NCBI GenBank assembly: GCA_002021875.1
Contig: CP018627.1
Location: forward strand, 8,122,001-8,186,000
Direction: 5' to 3'
Source: Streptomyces hygroscopicus
GTDB taxonomy: Bacteria; Actinomycetota; Actinomycetes; Streptomycetales; Streptomycetaceae
Length of the DNA stretch: 64,000 nt
A program made the translations under genes and the position numbers. Positions 34,882-47,074 of the stretch are shown here, piece by piece (within the stretch, counting starts at the first letter, position 1; every line of letters begins with the position of its first letter). The notes beneath the pieces are model-generated. The model was not told where the DNA came from. It saw only the letters and a program-made list of their open reading frames with translations, and did not search any database.

Positions 34882-35389
34882 GCTGGTTCCTCCGGCAGGG
34901 TGAGGGGGCGAGATCTGGGGAACACGTTTGTGGGTGTCGCGATCTCGTGTGATTGGGGCATCTTGTCATCGGACAGGCCCGTGCGGGCCGCTGGCCATGT
35001 CAAAATCGGATAACGGGCGATCCCCGTGGTGCACAACCGGACAGCGGCACCGGCCGGACAGCGGCGGCCGGAGACGCGGGGCGGGCTCATGATCACGCGG
35101 AGAACAGCGCGTGACGGAGGCATGGACTTTCCCTAGAGATTCGCCCGCCTCCAGCCTTAATGCCCGGTTTTCCGGCGTCATCGCACCAGAACTCGCTCGT
35201 CGCTCGACGCGCGCTTCAGGTAGAACAGACGGCACCCCTCACCCGGGGCTCAGGGCGTGTGTGCGACGCGCCCGGCGTTCGTACCCAGACCCATGCGGTG
35301 GTCATCCGCTGAATGGGACGACGCGGTGCCCGCCCGCTCCGAACCTGGGGCGGATACCCTCGACAGAAAAACGACAAAGGGGTCAAACA
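34882..35389. other. 508-bp divergent intergenic region
   Basis: Non-coding gap between the amino acid transporter operon and malic enzyme. It must hold promoters for both directions. TTGACATGGCC on the transporter strand near 34995-35005 resembles a -35 hexamer, but I cannot place a convincing -10. No strong inverted repeat of 8 bp or more was noticed. Confidence 0.3.
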
Positions 35390-36622
35390 GTGGCAGCGGA
35401 GATGGTCAATCCTCGCAGCGACAGCACAAGCGGCAGTGGTGAAGGAGCCGACGGCGTGACGGGCGAAGAGCCCTTCGATCCGGCTTTCGCCCTGCACCGC
35501 GGCGGCAAGATGGCCGTCCAGGCGACCGTGCCCGTGCGCAACCGGGACGACCTGTCCCTCGCGTACACACCGGGCGTGGCCAAGGTCTGCAGCGCCATCG
35601 CCGAGCAGCCCGGGCTCGTCCACGACTACACCTGGAAGTCCCAGGTCGTCGCCGTGGTGACGGACGGCAGCGCGGTGCTGGGGCTCGGCGACATCGGCCC
35701 GGAGGCGTCCCTCCCGGTCATGGAGGGCAAGGCGATCCTCTTCAAGCAGTTCGGCGGTGTCGACGCGGTGCCGATCGCGCTCGACTGCCGGGACGTGGAC
35801 GAGATCGTGGAGACCGTCGCCCGGCTCGCGCCCTCGTTCGGTGGCGTCAATCTGGAGGACATCTCCGCGCCCCGCTGCTTCGAGATCGAGCGCAAGCTCC
35901 AGGAGCGGGTCGACATCCCGATCTTCCATGACGACCAGCACGGCACGGCGGTGGTCACCCTCGCCGCGCTGCGCAACGCCGCCAGGCTGACGGACCGCGC
36001 GCTGGGTCAGCTGCGCGCCGTCATCTCCGGCGCCGGTGCCGCCGGTGTGGCCATCGCCCGGATCCTCACCGAGGCGGGCATCGGCGATGTCGCCGTGTGC
36101 GACCGCAAGGGCGTCGTCTCCCAGGACCGCGAGGACCTCACCGACGTCAAGCGCGAGCTGGCCGGGTTCACCAACAAGGCCGGGCTCACCGGATCCCTGG
36201 AGGCCGCGCTGGACGGCGCCGACGTCTTCATCGGCGTCAGCGGCGGCACGGTGCCGGAGGACGCGGTGGCGAAGATGGCGTCGGGCGCCTTCATCTTCGC
36301 GATGGCCAACCCCAACCCGGAGATCCACCCGGACGTCGCCCACCGGTACGCGGCCGTGGTCGCCACCGGGCGCAGCGACTTCCCCAACCAGATCAACAAC
36401 GTCCTCGCCTTCCCCGGCATCTTCGCGGGCGCCCTCCAGGTCCGGGCCTCCCGGATCACCGAGGGCATGAAGCTCGCGGCCGCCGAGGCGCTGGCCGCGG
36501 TGGTGGCCGATGAGCTGAGCGCGGACAAGGTCATCCCCTCGCCGTTCGACGACCGGGTCGCCCCCGCCGTGACCGCGGCCGTCGCCGCGGCCGCCCGCGC
36601 GGAGGGCGTCGCCCGCCGCTGA
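35390..36622 (+). CDS. NAD-dependent malic enzyme
   Basis: 410 aa short-form malic enzyme: oxidative decarboxylation of malate to pyruvate. Malic N-domain with LSLAYTPGVAKVCSAI (Tyr) and the Lys-containing VMEGKAILFKQFGGVDA; metal-binding FHDDQHGTA; dinucleotide fold AVISGAGAAGVAIARIL; FAMANPNPEI and SDFPNQINNVLAFPG near the C-terminus. GTG 35390 has AAAGGGG seven bases upstream; ATG 35402 is the alternative. An 18-bp hairpin follows the gene. Confidence 0.93.
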   Translation: MAAEMVNPRSDSTSGSGEGADGVTGEEPFDPAFALHRGGKMAVQATVPVRNRDDLSLAYTPGVAKVCSAIAEQPGLVHDYTWKSQVVAVVTDGSAVLGLGDIGPEASLPVMEGKAILFKQFGGVDAVPIALDCRDVDEIVETVARLAPSFGGVNLEDISAPRCFEIERKLQERVDIPIFHDDQHGTAVVTLAALRNAARLTDRALGQLRAVISGAGAAGVAIARILTEAGIGDVAVCDRKGVVSQDREDLTDVKRELAGFTNKAGLTGSLEAALDGADVFIGVSGGTVPEDAVAKMASGAFIFAMANPNPEIHPDVAHRYAAVVATGRSDFPNQINNVLAFPGIFAGALQVRASRITEGMKLAAAEALAAVVADELSADKVIPSPFDDRVAPAVTAAVAAAARAEGVARR

Positions 36623-36677
36623 CGCCCGCCAGGGCCCAGGTGCCATCGCGTGCCGGGCCATCGCGGACTGTGCCATC

Positions 36678-36720
36678 ACGGGCCGGTCCGCCCCTCAGCC
36701 GGAGGGGCGGACCGGCCCGT
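36678..36720 (+). terminator. Malic enzyme terminator
   Basis: Perfect 18-bp stem (36678-36695 with 36703-36720; ends ACGGGCCGG / CCGGCCCGT) and a 7-base loop, 55 bp after the stop. Confidence 0.9.
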
Positions 36721-36799
36721 GGGCTTGTGCGCGGTGGGCGAGCGGGGTCACACCGTGGCGTGGTTCCGTGGGCTCGCCGTGCGGCCTAAGGTCGGGATC

Positions 36800-37762
36800 A
36801 TGTTCGCTGCCTATGCCGCACGTATCGACCGTGACCAGCCGCTGAGCGGCCTCGAACTGGGGGAGCGCCCCGAGCCGCAGGCCCGGCCCGGCTGGACGAC
36901 CGTGAACGTCAAGGCCGCCTCGCTCAACCACCACGACCTGTGGTCACTGCGCGGTGTTGGCCTCGGCGAGGAGTCGCTTCCGATGATCCTCGGCTGCGAC
37001 GCGGCCGGGATCGACGAGGACGGCAACGAGGTCGTCCTCCACTCCGTCATCGGCCAGAGCGGACACGGCGTCGGCCCGAAGGAGCCCCGCACCATCCTCA
37101 CCGAGCGCTACCAGGGCACCTTCGCCGAGAAGGTGACCGTCCCGAGCTGGAATCTGCTGCCCAAGCCCAAGGAGCTCTCCTTCGAGGAGGCCGCCTGCCT
37201 GCCCACCGCCTGGCTGACCGCGTACCGCATGCTGTTCACCAACGCGGCGGTGCGCCCCGGCGACAGCGTCCTGGTCCAGGGCGCCGGCGGCGGTGTGGCG
37301 ACCGCCGCGATCGTGCTGGGCGCGGCCGCGGGGCTGCGGATGCTGGCCACCAGCCGTGACGAGGCCAAGCGGGCCCGCGCCGTCGAGCTGGGCGCGGAGA
37401 GCGCGCACGAACCGGGGGAGCGGCTGCCGCGCCGGGTGGACGCCGTGATCGAGACGGTGGGCGCCGCGACCTGGTCGCATTCGGTGAAGTCCCTCAAGCC
37501 CGGCGGCACTCTGGTGATTTCGGGCGCCACCAGCGGCCCCAACCCGAAGGCCACCGAGCTCAACCGGATCTTCTTCCTGGAGCTGAAGGTCGTCGGCTCC
37601 ACGATGGGCGGGAAGGACGAGCTGGAGGATCTGCTGAGCTTCTGCGCCGCCCGCGGCGTACGACCGGTGATCGACTCGGTGCTGCCGCTGGACCGGGCCC
37701 GTGAGGGGTTCGAGAAGATGGCGGGCGGCGATCTGTTCGGCAAGGTCGTATTGACGGTCTGA
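36800..37762 (+). CDS. Zinc-independent medium-chain dehydrogenase (quinone oxidoreductase-like)
   Basis: 320 aa MDR-family enzyme. GroES-like half with VNVKAASLNHHDLWSLRG and GCDAAGIDEDG; nucleotide half with VLVQGAGGGVATAAIVLGAAAG. The structural-zinc Cys cluster of alcohol dehydrogenases is missing, which fits the zinc-free quinone oxidoreductase group using NADPH. ATG 36800 (MFAAYAARIDRDQPL) gives the standard N-terminus. Substrate unknown. Confidence 0.85.
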   Translation: MFAAYAARIDRDQPLSGLELGERPEPQARPGWTTVNVKAASLNHHDLWSLRGVGLGEESLPMILGCDAAGIDEDGNEVVLHSVIGQSGHGVGPKEPRTILTERYQGTFAEKVTVPSWNLLPKPKELSFEEAACLPTAWLTAYRMLFTNAAVRPGDSVLVQGAGGGVATAAIVLGAAAGLRMLATSRDEAKRARAVELGAESAHEPGERLPRRVDAVIETVGAATWSHSVKSLKPGGTLVISGATSGPNPKATELNRIFFLELKVVGSTMGGKDELEDLLSFCAARGVRPVIDSVLPLDRAREGFEKMAGGDLFGKVVLTV

Positions 37763-37864
37763 ATACCCTGCCGCCCTCCACGGCCGCCAATGAGGGCCGG
37801 GGATTCACGGGGGAATTCGAACAGACCCGGTGGATCCGGTCCGCGCCGAGAGGGCGGCGAGCAT

Positions 37865-37984
37865 ATGCCGGAGGCTTGGCGCGAAGCCCGCGCGATGATC
37901 TACCGGGTCTCGCGCTCCGGCGAATTCGCGGAATTCCGCGACGATGACGCCGACGGCGGTACGAAGCTCCGCCGGAAGCGATAG
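37865..37984 (+). CDS. Possible small protein antisense to the ABM gene end
   Basis: 39 codons, MPEAWREARAMIYRVSRSGE then an acidic stretch and a basic end (KLRRKR). GAGGGCGGCGAG lies upstream and third positions are GC-rich, but 85 bp overlap the end of the opposite ABM-domain gene. Only one of the two tails may be real. No recognised family. Confidence 0.3.
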   Translation: MPEAWREARAMIYRVSRSGEFAEFRDDDADGGTKLRRKR

Positions 37985-38694
37985 GAGCGGGACGAGGAAC
38001 CCACCAGACCGGGGAAGTCGCGCACCCGGTCCCAGACGGACGAGCCGCCGCCGCGCGGCCCATCGGCCGCCATCGCCGCCTCGTACGTCTCCGCGCCGGT
38101 CCAGTGGGCGTAGTTGAGCACCCGGGCGCGGTCGGTGCTCAGATGGCGCTCGCCGTCGACGATCAGATGGAAGTCGGCGGAGATCAGACCGGGGTCGGGC
38201 TCGTTCTCCAGAGCCTCGATGACCAGGTCGGTCCAGGACCGGCGGAGCTCGGGATCGGGGTCGTCGAAGTCGATCTCGACGACGACGATCAGCCCGGGGG
38301 CCGACCCGGGGTCCGGCGTATCGCTCTGGGCGGCCGGTGCCTGGAAGCCGCGGTAGTAGCGGTAGGAGGAAAGGCCGAGCCGCTTGAGGTCCGGGACCGC
38401 GCTGTCGATCTCGTCGTTGCGCTCCTGGCGGTGGGTCCGGAAGAAGGCGTGGTACGCGGCCTCACCGGCCCACTGGGAGTGGTGCATCAGCGTATCGCCG
38501 TCCGTACCCGCGTAGACGTTGTAGGAGAGCAGCTCGGGTGCCGGCCAGGGGCGGCTGTCCCAGGTGGCGGCGATGGCGTCGACCGCGGCCCGCTGCCGAT
38601 CCGGCGTGCCCACGCTCCAGGTGCTGAACAGCGCGGCACCCACATCGGGCCGGGTGAGATCGGGCAGCGGGCCGGAGCTGGGAAGGGCGGACAT
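37900..38694 (-). CDS. Antibiotic biosynthesis monooxygenase (ABM)-domain protein
   Basis: 264 aa with two ferredoxin-like halves: GTPDRQRAAVDAIAATW...LLSYNVYAGTDGDTLMHHSQWAGEAAYHAFFRTHRQ and a second copy around VLNYAHWTGAETYEAAM. Dimeric-barrel ABM proteins act as cofactor-free monooxygenases or heme-degrading enzymes, or have lost catalysis. ATG 38694 has GAGGAG upstream. The C-terminal 27 residues are Ser/Arg-rich and overlap a small ORF on the other strand. Confidence 0.75.
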   Translation of the reverse strand: MSALPSSGPLPDLTRPDVGAALFSTWSVGTPDRQRAAVDAIAATWDSRPWPAPELLSYNVYAGTDGDTLMHHSQWAGEAAYHAFFRTHRQERNDEIDSAVPDLKRLGLSSYRYYRGFQAPAAQSDTPDPGSAPGLIVVVEIDFDDPDPELRRSWTDLVIEALENEPDPGLISADFHLIVDGERHLSTDRARVLNYAHWTGAETYEAAMAADGPRGGGSSVWDRVRDFPGLVGSSSRSYRFRRSFVPPSASSSRNSANSPERETR

Positions 38695-38877
38695 GACGGT
38701 CTCCTCGCGGTCGGGAAGAGCTGAGAAGGAAAAGAGGATCGGGGTCGGAGGGGCGCCCCCCGTGGTGCGCCCCTCCGACCCCGATCCTGGAACTTCAACC
38801 GCGGTTGAGGTCAAGCGGTGGACGGAAGCCGTCCTGAGTGGGACGGAAGCCGGTCCTGAGCGAGATGGAGGCCGGGC

Positions 38878-39987
38878 CTATGCCTGGTCACCTCGGAGCA
38901 GCGCGGTGATGCGCGCCGCGGTCGCCCCCAGGTGATGGCGGGCGTCGGCCAGTTGGGCGTCCGTCACCCCGTGGTCGCGGGCCGCGTCGCGGATGTCGTC
39001 GCGGAACCGGTCGAGCAGCCGTTCCAGATCGCGGGCCGGGGCGTCCGAGGGGGTGAAGTCCCTGGCCCACTCGGGCTCCCGCACTCCGGCCGCGCCGCTG
39101 CCGCCGTCTCCGCTGCCGCCGCCGGTCGGCTTCTCCTCCTTGCCGCCGCCCTCCGGCTTGGTCATGTCCATCCGCTCGACCTTGGTTTCCGGCCCGGACG
39201 TCTCGTCGTCCCAGCCCCAGCCCCAGTCCGAGCGCGAGCTGCCCTGGCGGGAGATCCGGCTCATCCCGCGCGACACCTCGGCCAGCCCCTCGCGCACCGC
39301 CTGCTGCCAGTCGCCCGCCCGGATGTGCTCCTGCGTCTGCTCCTGGACCCGCCGGGCGATCCGCTGGACCTCCTCGCGCGCGAAGTCCTGCGCGTCCTTG
39401 GCCTGCTTACGGGCGCGCTGGGCGTCCTGCCGGGCCCGCCGGCTCTCCTCCTTCGCCCGGCGCGCCTGCTCCTTCCACTCCTCCTTCGCGCGCCGCATGT
39501 CCTCCTTCGCCTGCCGCCAGGTCTCCTTGTCGCCCCACGACCCCTCCCACGGGCCGTGCTTGTCCTGGGCGCCGCCGGTGCCGCTGGTGCCGCCGGAGGA
39601 GCGGGCCTGCTGGGCCGCCTCCCGCATCTCCCGCCGCAGATCGCTCGCGGAGCCGCGGACGTCCTCCCGGATCTCGGCGGCGAGTTCGGCGACCGACTCG
39701 CGGATCTCCAGCTCCAGATCGGCCAGCTCACCGCTGCGGTCGGCCAGTTCGGCGCGTCCGGCGTCGGTGATGGAGTAGACCTTGCGGCCGCCCTCGGTGG
39801 AGTGGGTCACCAGGCCCTCGGCCTCCAGCTTGGCCAGCCGCGGATAGACGGTGCCCGCCGAGGGCGCGTACAGCCCCTGGAACCGCTCCTCCAGCAGACG
39901 GATGACCTCATAGCCGTGGCGCGGCGCCTCGTCGAGCAGCTTGAGCAGATACAGGCGCAGTCGGCCGTGGGCGAATACGGGGGGCAT
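38878..39987 (-). CDS. PadR-family regulator with long coiled-coil C-terminus
   Basis: 369 aa. The first 75 residues are the PadR winged helix (LRLYLLKLLDEAPRHGYEVIRLLEERFQGLYAPSAGTVYPRLAKLE). Residues about 95-270 are highly charged heptad-like helix (RRAKEEWKEQARRAKEESRRARQDAQRARKQAKDAQ), then a Gly-rich linker and a C-terminal helical segment. Typical PadR proteins are 110-200 aa, so this extension is large. Its ATG overlaps the DUF4097 stop by one base (TGATG). A palindrome before the operon is a likely operator. Confidence 0.87.
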   Translation of the reverse strand: MPPVFAHGRLRLYLLKLLDEAPRHGYEVIRLLEERFQGLYAPSAGTVYPRLAKLEAEGLVTHSTEGGRKVYSITDAGRAELADRSGELADLELEIRESVAELAAEIREDVRGSASDLRREMREAAQQARSSGGTSGTGGAQDKHGPWEGSWGDKETWRQAKEDMRRAKEEWKEQARRAKEESRRARQDAQRARKQAKDAQDFAREEVQRIARRVQEQTQEHIRAGDWQQAVREGLAEVSRGMSRISRQGSSRSDWGWGWDDETSGPETKVERMDMTKPEGGGKEEKPTGGGSGDGGSGAAGVREPEWARDFTPSDAPARDLERLLDRFRDDIRDAARDHGVTDAQLADARHHLGATAARITALLRGDQA

Positions 39988-40844
39988 CAGAGGACCTTTC
40001 CCTGGGTGCCGTCGGTGGTGTCCGTGTCGTCCTCGGACGGCGGACGGCGCAGCAGCGCGATGGCGCCCGAGACGGTGGTGGCCTTGAGACTGCCATTGCC
40101 CGCGCCGAGCCGCCCGGTGATCCTCCCCGCTCCCCACTGGCCGCTGACCCGCAGATCGTCGAAGCCGTTGGAGACCGAGCCGCTGGCCGTGTTGGCCTCG
40201 ATCTCGGCATCGGCGGGATGCGGCAGCCGGATGGCGATCTCCCCGGAGACGGTGGTGAGGCCGATGTCGGAGCACTTCGGGGCGGGGGCGAGGTCGAGCA
40301 CCATGTCGCCACTGACCGATTCGGCCCGTACCAGGGGCCCGGAGCCCTCGATGACGGTGAGGTCGCCGGAGACGGAGTGGAACCGCAGATCGCCGGTGAC
40401 CGCCTGCGCCTCGACCCGGCCGGAGACGGTCTCGGCCCGCACCGGCCCGGTCAGCCCGAGCAGGGTGAAGTCGCCGGAGACGCCGCGCAGTTCGGCGCGG
40501 CCGGCCAGCCCGGAGACCACGGCGGAGCCCCCGATCACGCCGACCGTGGCGCTGGTGCCGACGGGCACGGTGAGGGTGACATGGGCGGTGCGGTTCCACT
40601 GCCCGAGCCACTTGCGGAAGCCCTTCCAGGAGAGGTCGTCGTAGCCCACGCTCAGGGTGCCGTCGACGTGGGAGACCTTCAGCGCCGGGCCGTCGATCTC
40701 CGAGACCTCGAGGCGGGCGGGACCATTGCCGGTGCCGACCACATTGACGGTGCCGCCCGCGATACGGACGTCGAGGGCCGACACCGGGTCGTCGAAGGTG
40801 AGCTTCTGTGGCGCGGTGATCGACCACTGTGATCCGGCTGACAT
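39987..40844 (-). CDS. DUF4097 beta-strand repeat protein
   Basis: 285 aa. Recurrent strands of the type VRAETVSGRVEAQAVTGDLRFHSVSGDLTV form a beta-solenoid like bacterial adhesin-type DUF4097 proteins. No signal peptide or membrane helix is visible, so it acts in the cytoplasm. It is first gene of a two-gene operon with the PadR regulator; this pairing recurs in actinobacteria and suggests that PadR responds to, or controls, an envelope or stress state together with this protein. Function unknown. Confidence 0.82.
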   Translation of the reverse strand: MSAGSQWSITAPQKLTFDDPVSALDVRIAGGTVNVVGTGNGPARLEVSEIDGPALKVSHVDGTLSVGYDDLSWKGFRKWLGQWNRTAHVTLTVPVGTSATVGVIGGSAVVSGLAGRAELRGVSGDFTLLGLTGPVRAETVSGRVEAQAVTGDLRFHSVSGDLTVIEGSGPLVRAESVSGDMVLDLAPAPKCSDIGLTTVSGEIAIRLPHPADAEIEANTASGSVSNGFDDLRVSGQWGAGRITGRLGAGNGSLKATTVSGAIALLRRPPSEDDTDTTDGTQGKVL

Positions 40845-41220
40845 CCCTGGCCTCCCCTGACTGGACGTGCGCGGCGTCACGGCGACGCAACATATCGTGT
40901 CTCTGCTGAACACGATATATCGCGGTCCTGCGGAGTCAAGCCCGGGTCGGCGCCGGCCCGGGAGGGTGGTGCTCGGCTGCCGCCCGCCCCGGCGGCGTCC
41001 GCTTCCGGTGTGCCCGCGCACCTGCGCACAATCGCGCGAGCCGGTGACGGATGCATGGTGCAGCCATCGTTCTCTGCGGACCACATCACCCTTCTTCGAG
41101 AAAATCCTCCTCCCCGGGAATTCCCCGCTGGAGTCTCGCTAGAGCACTGGTAGAGCGTCATGGAGACAAATGTTTGGGACTGTTACCTTCGTGGCCTCGG
41201 AATCGGGAAGGAAGAGGGCC
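40845..41220. other. Divergent promoter region between the PadR/DUF4097 operon and the A-T-TE operon
   Basis: 376 bp without a gene. The AT-rich palindrome at 40892-40918 lies near the DUF4097 start. The part from 41040 to 41220 is less GC-rich than the flanks (AGAAAATCCTCC, GACAAATGTTTGGGACTGTTAC region), which fits a promoter and leader of the biosynthetic operon. I see no SARP-type direct repeat there that I would defend. Confidence 0.4.
40892..40918. promoter_or_regulatory. PadR-type palindromic operator
   Basis: ATATCGTGT-N9-ACACGATAT is a perfect 9-bp inverted repeat, 48 bp before the DUF4097 start. A second overlapping palindrome, CGATATATCG, lies at 40913-40922. AT-rich ATCG-containing dyads are typical PadR targets, so auto-repression of the PadR/DUF4097 operon is likely. 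Confidence 0.75.
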
Positions 41221-45079
<3,859 letters not shown>

Positions 45080-45094
45080 GGAGTGGCGACCACC

Positions 45095-45493
45095 ATGGCA
45101 TCAGCGAACATCGAGGCCATTCGCGCCTCCTACGCGGGTTTCCGCGACCGGGACATCGAGGGGATCCTGTCGGGCATGCACCCCGATGTGGAGTGGGTCC
45201 ATCCGGAGGGGATGGCCAAGTACGGGCTCGGCGGCACCAAGCTGGGCCATGCGGGGATCAAGGACTTCCTCGCCCATGTGCCGACCGTGCTGGGCGGGAT
45301 GAGGCTCGCGCCGCGGGAGTTCATCGAACAGGGCGACCGGGTCGTGGTGTTCGGCACCCGTGAGGTGACCTCGCGCCGCGGTACGACCGTGACCCTGGAC
45401 TTCGTCCACTCGTGGACGATGCGGGACGGCAAGGCGGCGAGGATGGAGGACATCTTCGACACCGTGGCGTTCCATGAACTGATCGAGAGCTGA
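45095..45493 (+). CDS. SnoaL/NTF2-like protein (TerB-like dehydratase candidate)
   Basis: 132 aa single alpha+beta barrel: IEAIRASYAGFRDRDIEGILSGMHPDVEWVHPEG is the standard opening, then VVVFGTREVTSRRGTTVTLDFVHSWTMRDGKAARMEDIFDT. NTF2-like folds are used as cyclases, isomerases and dehydratases in polyketide and terphenyl pathways. It starts 15 bp after the reductase stop with GAGGAG overlapping that stop, so the three genes form one operon. Assignment as the dehydratase partner is inference from synteny. Confidence 0.78.
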   Translation: MASANIEAIRASYAGFRDRDIEGILSGMHPDVEWVHPEGMAKYGLGGTKLGHAGIKDFLAHVPTVLGGMRLAPREFIEQGDRVVVFGTREVTSRRGTTVTLDFVHSWTMRDGKAARMEDIFDTVAFHELIES

Positions 45494-45540
45494 GCCGAGA
45501 CCGCTCACCGCTCATGGGGTCCCCTGGCCCCCACCGGCCC

Positions 45541-45576
45541 GCCCGCTCCCGCGCCACTCGGCGCGGTGAAGCGGGC
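45541..45576. terminator. Imperfect bidirectional hairpin
   Basis: Stem parts GCCCGC / GCGGGC (45541-45546, 45571-45576) and GCGCC / GGCGC (45551-45555, 45560-45564) lie between the SnoaL-like gene and the convergent nitroreductase gene. Confidence 0.5.
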
Positions 45577-45599
45577 GGCCGACTCTCCCGGCGGAGGTC

Positions 45600-46220
45600 T
45601 CAGACGGTGCGCACGACCTCCTCGTACTCAAGCCGCGGCAGCCGGCCCATCCAGGCGTCCGGACCCGGCTTGCCGATGTTGACCACACAGACCGCCGCGT
45701 GCCGCCCGTCCTCGAAGAACTCCTTGGAGACGGCCGCGTGATCGAAGCCGATCATGGGCCCGGCGGCGAGCCCCGCGGCGCGCACGCCCAGGATGAAGTA
45801 GCCCACCTGCAGCGCGGTGTTGAAGCGTGCCGACGCCTCCCGCATGCCGGGGTCGGCGAAGATCTGCTGCGGGTTCTCCATGAACGGCACCAGCCGCGGC
45901 AGCTCCTCATGGAAGTCCAGGTCCGCGGCGAGCACCGCGACCAGCGGGGCCTTGGCCGTCTTCTCCTGGTTACGCCCCGTCATATGCCCCACCAGCCGGG
46001 CGCGCGCCTCCTCCGAGCGCACCAGGACCACCCGGAGCGGCTGCTGGTTCATCGAGGTGGGCGCATACTTGACCAGCTCGTGGATCGCGCGGACCTGCTC
46101 GTCCGTCACCGGCTCGTCGGTGAAGGTGTTGGCCGTGCGGGCCTCCAGGAACAGCTGCCGCTGCGCCTCCGGCGCCAGGGTGAGGGGGCTCAGGGCCCCG
46201 CTGCTCTCCGGTGCGCTCAT
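45600..46220 (-). CDS. Nitroreductase-family FMN oxidoreductase (RutE/HadB-like)
   Basis: 206 aa. FLEARTANTFTDEPVTDEQVRAIHELVKYAPTSMNQQPLRVVLV is the RutE-type opening with the FMN-binding Asn-Gln; VGYFILGVRAAGLAAGPMIGFD forms the later half. It would reduce malonic semialdehyde, enals or quinones with NAD(P)H. ATG 46220 has AAGGAG upstream. A TetR gene lies divergent with a palindrome in the gap. It may be unrelated to the terphenyl operon or may reduce quinone by-products. Confidence 0.85.
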   Translation of the reverse strand: MSAPESSGALSPLTLAPEAQRQLFLEARTANTFTDEPVTDEQVRAIHELVKYAPTSMNQQPLRVVLVRSEEARARLVGHMTGRNQEKTAKAPLVAVLAADLDFHEELPRLVPFMENPQQIFADPGMREASARFNTALQVGYFILGVRAAGLAAGPMIGFDHAAVSKEFFEDGRHAAVCVVNIGKPGPDAWMGRLPRLEYEEVVRTV

Positions 46221-46275
46221 GGGAGCTCTCCTTGTGAAGCGGTGCGGAAACGGCATGATCTGCCGATGAATTAAT

Positions 46276-46296
46276 TGGACTGGACGGGCTAGTCCA
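46276..46296. promoter_or_regulatory. TetR-type operator between nitroreductase and TetR genes
   Basis: TGGACT-N9-AGTCCA, a perfect 6-bp inverted repeat in the AT-richer divergent gap, 56 bp before the nitroreductase start and 73 bp before the TetR start. Placement fits joint repression of both genes. Confidence 0.7.
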
Positions 46297-46368
46297 TTGC
46301 AGTAAACGAAGGCTAGACTCACACGTCCATCGAGGGCAAGACCGGCTCGGAGCGAGGAGGTTGGGCCG

Positions 46369-47052
46369 TTGCGGACGGACAGCGGTCCCCGGCGCAGCGC
46401 CGCGGGACGGCCCGCGGGCCCCCAGCCCGCCAAGCGGCAGGCGATATTGGAGGCGGCCGTGGCCGTCTTTCTGCGCGAGGGATACGACCGGGCGAGCGTG
46501 GACGTCATCGCGGACGAGGCCCGCGTGTCCAAGCAGACCGTCTACAACCACTTCGGCGACAAGGAACGGCTGTTCATCGCCGCCGTCGAGGAGGAGCGGG
46601 AGCGGGTGGCGGCCGGTTTCGCCGCCGGTTCCCCCCATGCGCTCGGACCGGACGGCACCGAGCCCCCCGAGGCGTACGACGGCGGCGACGCCCGCACCGC
46701 GCTGATCCACTTCGGCCACCGGGTGCTCGCCGTACTCCTCGACGAACGGGCCTCCGCGCTGCGCCGCCTGGTCATCGCCGAGGTCGCCCGCCACCCCTCG
46801 CTGCGCCCCGCCTGCGCCGAGGGAGAGCCCCAGCAACTGGTGACCCACCTCGCCGAGCTGCTCGGCCGCCGCACCGCCCGCGGCGAGCTGACCGTGCCGG
46901 AACCGGCCACCGCCGCCCGCCAGTTCGTGGCCCTGATCGTCCAGCAGGGCCTCTACCAGTCGATGTACGGCACCTGCCCGCTCGCCGACGCGCAGGCCGC
47001 GGCCGTCTGCGAAAGCGCCGCCGACCTGCTCGTCCGTGCCTACCGCCCATGA
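46369..47052 (+). CDS. TetR-family transcriptional regulator
   Basis: 227 aa. HTH: KRQAILEAAVAVFLREGYDRASVDVIADEARVSKQTVYNHFGDKERLF. The C-terminal domain includes LVIAEVARHPSLRPAC, common in TetR_C_7-like regulators. TTG 46369 has GAGGAGG eight bases upstream. Probable repressor of the divergent nitroreductase gene; the SARP gene begins 22 bp after its stop and may be co-transcribed, linking it to the biosynthetic operon. Confidence 0.87.
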   Translation: MRTDSGPRRSAAGRPAGPQPAKRQAILEAAVAVFLREGYDRASVDVIADEARVSKQTVYNHFGDKERLFIAAVEEERERVAAGFAAGSPHALGPDGTEPPEAYDGGDARTALIHFGHRVLAVLLDERASALRRLVIAEVARHPSLRPACAEGEPQQLVTHLAELLGRRTARGELTVPEPATAARQFVALIVQQGLYQSMYGTCPLADAQAAAVCESAADLLVRAYRP

Positions 47053-47074
47053 AGCCCGAAGAGAGGTGCCACCC

